A DNA stretch of 39,584 nt from a virus. How positions within the stretch are numbered: position 1 is the stretch's first letter; each line of letters starts with the position of its first letter. The notes below the pieces were generated by a model. That model made no database searches. It was not told where the DNA came from and was given only the letters and a program-made list of their open reading frames with translations. A program made the translations under genes and the position numbers. This document shows positions 25,118 through 32,058 of this stretch, piece by piece. Location: IMG/VR virus record IMGVR_UViG_3300047365_000016, positions 1 through 39,584 of that record; one strand, given 5' to 3'.

Positions 25118-25285
25118 ATGAGTTCTGATATGACAATGCGTTTAAATGACAGCGACATCACACGTTTAGTCAAAGCTTGCCAACTCTACCAAGAGAAGAC
25201 GGGTTCTGAATACATGTGGGACGAGTATAACGATTTAATTCAAAAACTCAACACTTACAAAGAACAACATTCTGTAGCGAAATGA
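25118..25285 (+). CDS. small hypothetical protein (55 aa) coupled to plastocyanin
   Basis: ATG at 25118 gives a 55-residue soluble, charged protein beginning MSSDMTMRLNDSDITRLVKA and ending in YKEQHSVAK. Its stop overlaps the plastocyanin ATG as ATGA, which supports both genes being real and co-translated. No known motif seen. It follows a hairpin and a possible -10 box, so it may head the plastocyanin transcript. Confidence 0.55.
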   Translation: MSSDMTMRLNDSDITRLVKACQLYQEKTGSEYMWDEYNDLIQKLNTYKEQHSVAK

Positions 25286-25605
25286 AATCTTTAATTACGA
25301 TTCTGGTTGTGTTATTTTTTGCTGCCCCAGTATGGGCAGTAGATGTAGTAATGGGTTCTGGTGGGAACCTAGTATTTGAACCTAATGAGATCACAATCTC
25401 GGCAGGTGACACAGTTCACTTTATCAACGAAGCACTACCACCACACAATATTATTGTAGAAGCACGTCCTGATCTCTCTAGAGAATCATTACTGTTTGCT
25501 CCAGGAGAAACACAGGACGTTGTATTTGCTGACGCAGGAGACTATAACTTCTTCTGTGGTCCCCATCAGGGAGCAGGTATGACTGGTGTTGTTCACGTAA
25601 ATTGA
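25282..25605 (+). CDS. petE: plastocyanin (auxiliary photosynthesis gene)
   Basis: 107 residues. A signal peptide (residues 1-19, MKSLITILVVLFFAAPVWA, cleavage after VWA) directs export to the thylakoid lumen. The blue-copper fold shows ligands H55 (LPPHNII), C92 and H95 (FFCGPHQGAGM) and M100. Plastocyanin carries electrons from cytochrome b6f to photosystem I. Phage-borne copies are known among cyanophages and are thought to support host electron flow during infection. The gene is coupled by ATGA to the small gene upstream, and the following gene starts 10 bases after its stop. Confidence 0.95.
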   Translation: MKSLITILVVLFFAAPVWAVDVVMGSGGNLVFEPNEITISAGDTVHFINEALPPHNIIVEARPDLSRESLLFAPGETQDVVFADAGDYNFFCGPHQGAGMTGVVHVN

Positions 25606-25614
25606 GAGACTATA

Positions 25615-25818
25615 ATGAATTGGTCTCCCGAATTAAAAAAACGATATAACTTTGCTTTATCAGCATTTTCAAGAATGTATGGTACAAGTCATATCACAAT
25701 GGAGATGATGCACTTCAGTTATCAATGGGCGGATTCTGATAACAATCATCCAGAAGGAACATTAACTAGTATCGATTTTTATTTCCGAGACTTATGGACA
25801 AACGCAAAAACGATATGA
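25615..25818 (+). CDS. small hypothetical protein (67 aa)
   Basis: A GAGAG ribosome site lies about 7 bases before the ATG. The protein is soluble and rich in aromatic residues (MNWSPELKKRYNFALSAFSR start; FYFRDLWTNAK near the end). Stop overlaps the next small gene as ATGA. Family not recognised. Confidence 0.6.
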   Translation: MNWSPELKKRYNFALSAFSRMYGTSHITMEMMHFSYQWADSDNNHPEGTLTSIDFYFRDLWTNAKTI

Positions 25819-25898
25819 AAGTAATACCATCGTTAGTAATTTTAGGTAGCATTGCTTTTTTTGTTATCTGGGGAATCAACAACGCTTATCCAGTATGA
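25815..25898 (+). CDS. 27-residue single-membrane-segment microprotein
   Basis: The sequence is nearly all one hydrophobic helix (VIPSLVILGSIAFFVIWGI) with a short NNAYPV tail. It starts on an ATGA overlap and ends on another, which is the main evidence that it is translated. Its size and topology resemble one-helix photosystem and cytochrome subunits, but I see no residue pattern that names one. Too short for confident homology by eye. Confidence 0.45.
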   Translation: MKVIPSLVILGSIAFFVIWGINNAYPV

Positions 25899-26053
25899 TG
25901 TTACAATTCGCTAGATTCTGTGGGGTTGTATTAAACAACCCATACGGATTAGGATTTCTCTCAACCATTTTAGTCTTTGTCCCCATCATAGGAATGTGGG
26001 CAGTTCATAAATACGATTGGCAGCACTGGGAACCTTTCCACAAACATGAATAA
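25895..26053 (+). CDS. 52-residue single-membrane-segment protein
   Basis: Begins MM at an ATGA overlap with the preceding microprotein. It has a polar/aromatic start (LQFARFCGVVLNNPYG), one hydrophobic helix (about residues 18-37, FLSTILVFVPIIGMWAV) and a His/Trp/Lys-rich tail (HKYDWQHWEPFHKHE). Its stop overlaps the next gene by 8 bases. No family recognised; the His-rich end may bind metal, which is speculative. Confidence 0.5.
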   Translation: MMLQFARFCGVVLNNPYGLGFLSTILVFVPIIGMWAVHKYDWQHWEPFHKHE

Positions 26054-26237
26054 GGAACCGGACTACACTGTCAATTTAACAATAGAAGATATACGTCTCT
26101 TACACCATTGTGTGATAAAGAGGTTAGAAATGTGGGAAGGATTTCCTGCTCGACCAGCAGAAGAACAAGAGCACCTATGGGTAATGAGAGATTCTCTTTT
26201 CCGAATGATGTTAGATTATAAATTTAATGAACTATGA
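26046..26237 (+). CDS. small hypothetical protein (63 aa)
   Basis: A soluble helical protein (MNKEPDYTVNLTIEDIRLLH start) with a Glu/Arg-rich middle, overlapping its upstream neighbour by 8 bases and its downstream neighbour by an ATGA. The TVNLTIEDIRLLHHCV stretch resembles a short helix-forming phage domain but no family is certain. Part of the coupled run downstream of plastocyanin. Confidence 0.55.
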   Translation: MNKEPDYTVNLTIEDIRLLHHCVIKRLEMWEGFPARPAEEQEHLWVMRDSLFRMMLDYKFNEL

Positions 26238-26311
26238 GTGCTATATTTGTATTTGGATTTGTAATACTACTTACTATAGGAATGGAACTTACTTGGCCTG
26301 TTAAGAAATGA
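26234..26311 (+). CDS. 25-residue single-membrane-segment microprotein
   Basis: MSAIFVFGFVILLTIGMELT followed by WPVKK. One hydrophobic helix ends in two lysines, and ATGA overlaps occur at both ends. Evidence for translation is context only. Function unknown. Confidence 0.4.
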   Translation: MSAIFVFGFVILLTIGMELTWPVKK

Positions 26312-26517
26312 ATTTATTATTACGCCCTCTTGATAATGTTACTGATCCTGTATGGTCGGTAATTATATGTGTAATACTAGCAGTTGCCGGAGCATTGTTC
26401 GTAGTCGTATACATACTACGACAAGCATTTGCAGAGTTAGAAGATGGGAGCAATGACGCCACCGAGCAGGAAGAGCTGCTACAACTTTCGAGTGACGGAG
26501 ATCAATCGTGTCCTTGA
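26308..26517 (+). CDS. small membrane protein (69 aa)
   Basis: One membrane helix (about residues 15-38, VWSVIICVILAVAGALFVVVY) with an acidic, Ser/Gln-rich cytosolic-type tail (EDGSNDATEQEELLQL). ATGA overlap with the microprotein upstream; its 3' end overlaps the nuclease gene by 74 bases in another frame. Not clearly a holin: there is only one helix and no lysis gene nearby. Function unknown. Confidence 0.5.
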   Translation: MNLLLRPLDNVTDPVWSVIICVILAVAGALFVVVYILRQAFAELEDGSNDATEQEELLQLSSDGDQSCP

Positions 26518-26905
26518 TGGTGATACTATTGATGTTACTATCGACCTCGGGTTTGATTTATACAAGAAAGAAAGAGTTAGAGTTGCTGGAGTTGATACGC
26601 CAGAGAAGAGAACTAGAAACCTTGAAGAGAAAGCTCTGGGACTAGATGCTACCAACTGGATGAAAGAAAAACTAGAAGGTGCTATTGCTGGTGATGATGA
26701 ACTCTCTGTCCGAACTGAATTGGTTGGCGGTATGGGTAAGTACGGTCGCCTTCTTGGTTGGTTATATATTGGAGACGCAGAAATATCATTGAACGAGCAG
26801 ATGATTACTGAAGGGTACGCTCATGCCTATGATGGAGGCACTAAAGATATGAACTTAGAAAAACTAAGAGAGATTCGTAGAGAACATGGCACGTTAATAG
26901 AATAA
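26444..26905 (+). CDS. thermonuclease-like (SNase-fold) nuclease
   Basis: 153 residues with the staphylococcal-nuclease pattern: VLDGDTIDVTIDLGF (about 23-37) with acidic D25 and D27, R44-V-R46-VAGVDTPE (44-54), GKYGRLLGWLYI (98-109) with R102, and LNEQMITEGYAHAY near 116-129. These correspond to the Ca2+-binding acids and catalytic arginines of the fold. Phage copies are thought to degrade host DNA or RNA. ATG at 26444 or 26453 is possible. A stem-loop begins at the stop codon. Confidence 0.85.
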   Translation: MGAMTPPSRKSCYNFRVTEINRVLDGDTIDVTIDLGFDLYKKERVRVAGVDTPEKRTRNLEEKALGLDATNWMKEKLEGAIAGDDELSVRTELVGGMGKYGRLLGWLYIGDAEISLNEQMITEGYAHAYDGGTKDMNLEKLREIRREHGTLIE

Positions 26906-26922
26906 GTGTAAACCCACACTTA
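26903..26922 (+). other. stem-loop at the stop codon of the nuclease gene
   Basis: TAAGTGT (26903-26909) pairs with ACACTTA (26916-26922) across a 6-base loop; the stem includes the stop codon. It is followed by TAAAAAAG, not a U-tract, so termination on the + strand is doubtful. Confidence 0.4.
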
Positions 26923-26950
26923 TAAAAAAGTAGCTAAACGATACATTCTT

Positions 26951-26984
26951 TTCCACTACATACACTATAATGTTTGTAGTGGAA
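26951..26984 (+). repeat. 10-bp inverted repeat enclosing a TATAAT box
   Basis: TTCCACTACA (26951-26960) and TGTAGTGGAA (26975-26984) are perfect inverted repeats. The 14-base centre holds TATAAT at 26966-26971, upstream of the membrane gene at 26992. It may be an operator over a sigma70-type promoter or an RNA hairpin; no clear -35 hexamer was found. Confidence 0.55.
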
Positions 26985-26991
26985 TATTATC

Positions 26992-27213
26992 ATGCTTGGC
27001 ATATACGTATTACTTACTGGTTTCGTTTTACTTGTAGCATATGCAGGTATGGAAGAAACAGTGCGTCTCTTCGCATACATTGATCTTATGATTAGATATC
27101 AGTGGATTAAATTTAGAACGTTTATGATGAGACGTAAACTAGAACAACAACTCATAAAGGATTTACCTGATTACAATAAACTCATAAAGGAATTAAAAGA
27201 TGACCAACGATAA
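26992..27213 (+). CDS. small membrane-anchored protein (73 aa)
   Basis: A hydrophobic N-terminal segment (about residues 2-20, LGIYVLLTGFVLLVAYAG) is followed by a basic helical region with RYQWIKFRTFMMRRKLEQQL and a Lys-rich end. The pattern is a single N-terminal membrane anchor with a cytoplasmic helical domain. It follows an inverted repeat with a TATAAT box and overlaps the next gene by 14 bases. Function unknown. Confidence 0.6.
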   Translation: MLGIYVLLTGFVLLVAYAGMEETVRLFAYIDLMIRYQWIKFRTFMMRRKLEQQLIKDLPDYNKLIKELKDDQR

Positions 27214-27499
27214 GGAACTGTCGGATCTCAAACTAGAGAGAAAAGAATGTCCTAAATGTGGTGCTATTTGGATTAACGGCAAACACATCTTCAGTGGCAC
27301 TGCCGCATCATATGATAGAAGTGAACTAGACCTTGCTGGTTTAGTTTGTAATAACTTAGGAGATAATACTTGTATCAACCCATCAAAAGGAAAAGAGGGT
27401 GGAACTACTTGGGAATATCGCGCAGGATATATTGATGGTATGATCAAAGGAAAAAGAGATTCTATCAATGAATTAAATGATAAATTTGGAGATCTCTAA
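27200..27499 (+). CDS. zinc-ribbon-like small protein (99 aa)
   Basis: C17-P-K-C20 (KECPKCGAIW) and a second pair C50/C58 (LVCNNLGDNTC) are candidates for a zinc site. The remaining sequence is Gly-rich and charged with a 'YRAGYIDGMIKGKRDSINEL' helix. It lies directly before gp17 and its stop overlaps the CTAAATA promoter of gp17. Zinc binding is inferred; no function recognised. Confidence 0.6.
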   Translation: MTNDKELSDLKLERKECPKCGAIWINGKHIFSGTAASYDRSELDLAGLVCNNLGDNTCINPSKGKEGGTTWEYRAGYIDGMIKGKRDSINELNDKFGDL

Positions 27500-27502
27500 A
27501 TA
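27496..27502 (+). promoter_or_regulatory. late promoter element CTAAATA ahead of gp17
   Basis: CTAAATA ends 25 bases before the TTG start of gp17, matching the spacing before 13105 and gp13. The match supports both the promoter and the unusual start codon. Confidence 0.6.
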
Positions 27503-27526
27503 CTAGTGGTGAACTAGGTTTTTGTT

Positions 27527-29179
27527 TTGGCGACTGGTACTGATGTATATTTGGGTAATCCCAACCTGAAAAAGGCGGGGACCCCAATACAATTTACAAA
27601 GAAGCAGATTGATGAGTGGATCAAGTGTAAGAATGATCCCATCTACTTTGCGATGAACTATATAAAAATCATCTCTCTTGATGAAGGTTTGGTGCCTTTT
27701 GAGATGTATGATTTTCAAAAAAAGATTTTGAGTGATTTTCATGAGACAAGATTCAACATCGCAAAGCTCCCAAGACAAACAGGGAAGTCTACTACGGTTG
27801 TCGCTTATCTTCTTTATTACGCAATTTTTTACGATAGTGTTAATATTGGTATTCTTGCAAACAAGGCATCTACCGCTAGGGAACTGCTAGGAAGATTACA
27901 ACTTGCTTACGAGAATCTACCAAAGTGGATGCAGCATGGTGTGTTAGTCTGGAACAAAGGTAATGTGGAGTTAGAAAATGGCAGTAAGATATTGGCAGCT
28001 TCTACATCTGCAAGTGCTGTCCGAGGCATGTCGTTTAACATTCTCTTCCTCGATGAGTTCGCATTCGTTCCAAACCATGTTGCGGAGCAATTCTTTGCCT
28101 CTGTTTATCCTACTATTACTTCTGGTAAATCAACGAAAGTAATTATTATCTCTACGCCCAATGGCATGAATCACTTCTACAAGATGTGGGAGGATGCTAG
28201 GCGTGGTAAAAATGATTATACTACTAACGAAGTTCACTGGTCTCAAGTTCCTGGCAGAGATGCTAAGTGGAAAGAAGAGACGATTAAGAACACATCCCCA
28301 AGACAGTTCGCGCAGGAGTTTGAATGCGACTTCCTTGGATCTGCTGACACTTTGATTAGTCCAGCAAAACTACAAACTATACCATTCGCTGATCCGATTA
28401 AATCAAATGCTGGACTTGATATCTATGAGAGAGTCGAAAAGGATCACGAATATATTATTACTGTCGATGTTGCCAGGGGAATTGGTGGCGACTATTCTGC
28501 TTTCCTCGTGTTTGATATCACCACGATGCCGTATAAGATCGTTGCGAAGTACAGAAATAATGAGATTAAACCTGTATTGTTTCCCTCAGTAATTTTTCAA
28601 GTTTGCAAAGAATATAATAACCCATACGTTCTGGTAGAAGTAAATGACATTGGAGATTCTATTGCTGCTACTCTCAATTATGATCTTGAATATCCTAATG
28701 TACTTATGTGTGCAATGCGTGGTAGAGCGGGTCAAGTTGTGGGTCAAGGATTCTCAGGATCAAAAACACAACTAGGTGTCAAGATGAGTGTGACCGTGAA
28801 GAAGATCGGTTGCTCTAATCTCAAAGCTATTATTGAAGAAGACAAGTTATTGTTTAATGATTTCCAGATCTTCCAAGAACTTACCACGTTCGTTCAAAAG
28901 AAACAAGCATGGGAAGCAGATGAAGGATACCATGATGACCTTGTAATGTGTATGGTTCTCTTCGCATGGTTAGTCATGCAAGAGTATTTTAAAGAGATGA
29001 CAGATCAGGATATCCGAAGAAGAATCTATGACGAACAACGTAATCAAATAGAACAAGACATGGCTCCATTTGGTTTCCTTGATGATGGTATGGGTGATGA
29101 TACTTTTGTTGATGGAGATGGAAACCTTTGGGAATATGGAGACAAGCAAGAAGAAGTCGGATACATGTGGAACTACTAA
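27527..29179 (+). CDS. gp17: terminase large subunit gp17
   Basis: 550 residues (T4 gp17 is 610). ATPase domain: Walker A RQTGKST (83-89) and Walker B ILFLDE (172-177). Nuclease domain: D314 (ITVDVARG), E371 (VEVNDIGD) and HDD at 470-472. gp17 cuts concatemeric DNA and powers packaging into the prohead. The frame has no usable ATG near its start: an in-frame TAG at 27515 is followed by TTG at 27527, so TTG is the likely initiator, giving MATGTDVYLG. Its stop overlaps the next ATG (TAATG). Confidence 0.95.
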   Translation: MATGTDVYLGNPNLKKAGTPIQFTKKQIDEWIKCKNDPIYFAMNYIKIISLDEGLVPFEMYDFQKKILSDFHETRFNIAKLPRQTGKSTTVVAYLLYYAIFYDSVNIGILANKASTARELLGRLQLAYENLPKWMQHGVLVWNKGNVELENGSKILAASTSASAVRGMSFNILFLDEFAFVPNHVAEQFFASVYPTITSGKSTKVIIISTPNGMNHFYKMWEDARRGKNDYTTNEVHWSQVPGRDAKWKEETIKNTSPRQFAQEFECDFLGSADTLISPAKLQTIPFADPIKSNAGLDIYERVEKDHEYIITVDVARGIGGDYSAFLVFDITTMPYKIVAKYRNNEIKPVLFPSVIFQVCKEYNNPYVLVEVNDIGDSIAATLNYDLEYPNVLMCAMRGRAGQVVGQGFSGSKTQLGVKMSVTVKKIGCSNLKAIIEEDKLLFNDFQIFQELTTFVQKKQAWEADEGYHDDLVMCMVLFAWLVMQEYFKEMTDQDIRRRIYDEQRNQIEQDMAPFGFLDDGMGDDTFVDGDGNLWEYGDKQEEVGYMWNY

Positions 29180-29409
29180 TGAACATTGAAGACCAATTTT
29201 CATTAGAACATATTCTATTCAAAGAAAGAAAATGTAGATCATGTGGGATTAAAAAAGATCTTATAGAAGATTTTTATCTTACGCGAAAAACTAAGAAAGG
29301 ACATCCATCAGCATACGCCTACGAATGTAAAGAGTGTACTGTCAAAAGGGTTATGGAATCTAGAAAAAAGAGAGATCCATTTACTGATTGGGGATATCCA
29401 GATTGGTAG
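29179..29409 (+). CDS. small zinc-finger protein (76 aa)
   Basis: Two Cys pairs, CRSCG (residues 16-20) and CKECT near 51-55, separated by a basic region with FYLTRKTKKGH. This CxxC...CxxC arrangement is common in small phage proteins and in zinc modules found with HNH endonucleases, but the HNH residues themselves are absent. The ATG overlaps the gp17 stop; an upstream in-frame ATG lies inside gp17. Nucleic-acid binding is likely but unproven. Confidence 0.65.
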   Translation: MNIEDQFSLEHILFKERKCRSCGIKKDLIEDFYLTRKTKKGHPSAYAYECKECTVKRVMESRKKRDPFTDWGYPDW

Positions 29410-29447
29410 TTCATGTATTGTTCACCACCTCTGAAGCATTCAAAAAT

Positions 29448-29454
29448 CTAAATA
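29448..29454 (+). promoter_or_regulatory. late promoter element CTAAATA ahead of gp18, in a palindrome
   Basis: CTAAATA lies inside ATCTAAATAGATTTAGAT (29446-29463), where ATCTAAA and TTTAGAT are inverted repeats. The gp18 ATG is 38 bases downstream with a good AGAGGT ribosome site. Confidence 0.55.
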
Positions 29455-29491
29455 GATTTAGATAAAATTGATATCTAAAGAGGTATAAAAC

Positions 29492-31396
29492 ATGGCAAGT
29501 CAAGTCTCGCCTGGTGTTGTTATTAGAGAACGTGATTTTTCCAATGCTGTTGTAGTAGGAGCTACCGCTATTCGCGGTGCTATTGCTTCTTCATTCCGCA
29601 CTGGTCCAGTAGGCAAAATTGTAAACATTGGTTCCGAAAGAGAACTTATTGATGTGTTCGGCGCACCATCCGAGGCTAACGCTGGAGATTGGTTGGTTGC
29701 TTCAGAATTCCTCCGCTACGGCGGACAACTCGCAGTTGTTAGAGCAACAACTAGTGTTTTAAATGCTACCGAAAGTGGTAGTGGTGTTCTTATCGGTGAT
29801 AAGGATGCTTTCGATGCTGGCGTAACTTCCGAGAAGTTTGCTGCTCGCTATGCTGGTGCTGAAGGTAACAACCTTAGCATCGTAGTCGTTGACCGTGGCG
29901 CTGATTATGTCATCGCAAAAACTGGTCATGGTTTAGCAGTTGGTGGCACATATACAGACGATGCTGCCGTAGGACACGAAGTGTATGAAGTTATTAACGC
30001 TAATAGTTTCTCTATTGTAAAAGGTTCTGCTGTTCCAACTCCTGCTGCTGGTGATACAGCAACTGCTTGGGATTACAATTCACAAACAATCGCTTCAACT
30101 GGTTTAACTTATAAAGCAATTGGTCCTCGTCCTGGCACATCTGCATATGCTGCAGAGCGTTTCCTTTCAAATGACGAAGTACATGTTGCTGTTGTTGATA
30201 CAGCAACCAATACTATTGTTGAGAGACTAACGTATCTCACAAAATTAACTGACGGCAAAACTCCAGAAGGTGCTTCATCTTATTGGAAGGATTACGTAAA
30301 TCAGTATTCCAGATATGTCTATGCTGGTGTTGGTCTTAGTTCTGCTGAAGTAACAACTGTTGGAGAAGATCCCGGTGCTGCTGCTGCATCTTATGGTGCT
30401 ACTGCTGCTTCCCCACTAGAACTAGCAAGAATTCTGCCTACTGCAGGTGGTGCTTTAACTGGTGGTACTGATGACTACGCATATACTGCTGGTGAAATCC
30501 AAGCAGCATATGATGAGTTCCTAGATACAGAGCAAACAACTGTTGACTTCGTTTTGATGGGTGGAAATGCTGCTAACGAAAACGATACTGTTGCTAAAGC
30601 ACAAGCAGTTGCTGCTATTGCTAACAGCAGAAAAGATTGTGTCGCATTCCTTTCTCCTTGGACTGGTACTCAAGTAGCTACTTCTGGTGGCAGTGCTTTG
30701 ACTCCAGCACTACAACTATCAAACACAATAGCATTCTTTGATAACATCAGTTCTTCTTCATATGTTGTTCTAGACAGTGGTGTTAAGTATACATACGATC
30801 GTTTCAATGACAAGTATCGTTACGTAGGTTGTAACGGTGATGTTGCTGGTGTATGTGTTTCAACTTCTTCTATCCTTGATGACTGGTTCTCACCTGCTGG
30901 TCTAAATCGTGGTGGTATTCAGAATGTTGTAAAACTTGCTTTCAATCCAAACAAAGCACAACGTGATGATCTTTACACAAATAGAGTAAACCCAATCGTC
31001 TCAATGGTCGGTTCTGGTCCTGTTCTATTTGGAGATAAAACTGCTCTTGCTTCTCCTTCCGCATTTGACAGAATTAACGTTCGCCGTTTATTCCTCAACG
31101 TTGAGAAGAGAGCAAGAGGACTCGCAGAAAGCGTACTCTTTGAGCAAAACGACAGCACAACTCGTGGAGCATTTGCTGCTTCAATGACTTCTTATCTTGC
31201 TGAAGTTCAAGCACGTAGAGGTGTTACAGATTTCTTGGTTGTTTGTGACGACACAAACAATACTCCAGAAATCATCGACAGAAATGAGTTTGTCGCTGAA
31301 CTCTACCTCAAGCCTACACGCTCCATCAATTATGTAACAGTTACAGTAACTGCTACTAAGACGGGCGTTTCGTTTGCTGAAGTCATCGGTAGATGA
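29492..31396 (+). CDS. gp18: contractile tail sheath protein gp18
   Basis: 634 residues (T4 gp18 is 659). The N-terminus MASQVSPGVVIRERDFSN and the 'ATAIRGAIASSFRTGPVGKI' segment are hallmark sheath sequence; the C-terminus ends in KPTRSINYVTVTVTATKTG, the conserved inner domain. The sheath contracts to drive the tail tube through the host envelope. It has its own promoter and strong ribosome site, and gp19 follows after a 38-base gap, as in T4. Confidence 0.96.
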   Translation: MASQVSPGVVIRERDFSNAVVVGATAIRGAIASSFRTGPVGKIVNIGSERELIDVFGAPSEANAGDWLVASEFLRYGGQLAVVRATTSVLNATESGSGVLIGDKDAFDAGVTSEKFAARYAGAEGNNLSIVVVDRGADYVIAKTGHGLAVGGTYTDDAAVGHEVYEVINANSFSIVKGSAVPTPAAGDTATAWDYNSQTIASTGLTYKAIGPRPGTSAYAAERFLSNDEVHVAVVDTATNTIVERLTYLTKLTDGKTPEGASSYWKDYVNQYSRYVYAGVGLSSAEVTTVGEDPGAAAASYGATAASPLELARILPTAGGALTGGTDDYAYTAGEIQAAYDEFLDTEQTTVDFVLMGGNAANENDTVAKAQAVAAIANSRKDCVAFLSPWTGTQVATSGGSALTPALQLSNTIAFFDNISSSSYVVLDSGVKYTYDRFNDKYRYVGCNGDVAGVCVSTSSILDDWFSPAGLNRGGIQNVVKLAFNPNKAQRDDLYTNRVNPIVSMVGSGPVLFGDKTALASPSAFDRINVRRLFLNVEKRARGLAESVLFEQNDSTTRGAFAASMTSYLAEVQARRGVTDFLVVCDDTNNTPEIIDRNEFVAELYLKPTRSINYVTVTVTATKTGVSFAEVIGR

Positions 31397-31434
31397 TAAT
31401 TAATTATAGAGAAAAAATTACGAGATAAACAACA

Positions 31435-32022
31435 ATGGCACTGTCAAACGTTTCTAGTTTCTTACAAACTATCGGTCAGGGCGTTAAGCCCAACATGTTC
31501 CTGGTGGACGTTAAGTTTCCTGACGCTCTTTCAAAGGGCGGTGAGGATCTGAAACTTACAAATATTCTTTGTAAGTCTGCTGCTCTACCAGGTTCAAATC
31601 TAGGTGTGATCGAAGTTCCTTTCAGAGGAAGAACAGTCAAAATCGCAGGTGATCGCACCTTCGATACATGGTCTGCTACTTTCTTCAATGATAAGGACTT
31701 CAAACTTCGCGCATTCTTTGAAGAGTGGGCAAACAACATCAACACCCACGAAGCAAACACATCCCCACTCTTTACTCCATCAACAACTTCTGGTTACATG
31801 GCAGATCTTTCTGTCAAGCAACTTGAAAAAGATGCGAGCGAAGAAGGATCAATTCTCAGAGCATATACTCTGAAGTATTGCTTCCCAACTAATGTTTCTC
31901 CTATCGATCTTGCTTATGATAGCAATGATCAGATTGAAGAATTCACTGTTGAGTGGCAGTATTCTTACTTCACCGCTGAAGCAGGATCCAGAGATGGAGT
32001 TTCTGGCATTGGCGTGGTCTGA
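31435..32022 (+). CDS. gp19: tail tube protein gp19
   Basis: 195 residues (T4 gp19 is 163). It begins MALSNVSSFLQTIGQGVKPN, has 'ALPGSNLGVIEVPFRGRTVK' and 'DRTFDTWSATFFNDKDFKLR', all characteristic of the T4-like tube subunit. Tube rings stack from the baseplate to the neck and carry DNA at ejection. Its stop abuts the next late promoter. No strong promoter motif of its own was found, so it is likely read with gp18. Confidence 0.93.
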   Translation: MALSNVSSFLQTIGQGVKPNMFLVDVKFPDALSKGGEDLKLTNILCKSAALPGSNLGVIEVPFRGRTVKIAGDRTFDTWSATFFNDKDFKLRAFFEEWANNINTHEANTSPLFTPSTTSGYMADLSVKQLEKDASEEGSILRAYTLKYCFPTNVSPIDLAYDSNDQIEEFTVEWQYSYFTAEAGSRDGVSGIGVV

Positions 32023-32028
32023 TAAATA
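32022..32028 (+). promoter_or_regulatory. late promoter element ATAAATA ahead of gp20
   Basis: ATAAATA overlaps the gp19 stop and ends 31 bases before the gp20 ATG. A second TTAAATA at 32045-32051 is too close to the start codon to be the promoter. Confidence 0.5.
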
Positions 32029-32058
32029 GTTGGAAGCGCACAAGTTAAATAGATAATC

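Noticed and set aside
25815-25898. Naming the 27-residue microprotein as a known photosystem or cytochrome subunit
   Set aside because: Its hydrophobic helix resembles many one-helix subunits, but no diagnostic residues match a particular one.
26308-26517. Holin call for the 69-residue membrane protein
   Set aside because: Only one membrane helix, an acidic tail, no endolysin neighbour and a photosynthesis-linked context give no support for lysis.
26903-26950. Intrinsic terminator after the nuclease gene
   Set aside because: The stem is short and is followed by A-rich rather than T-rich sequence on the + strand.
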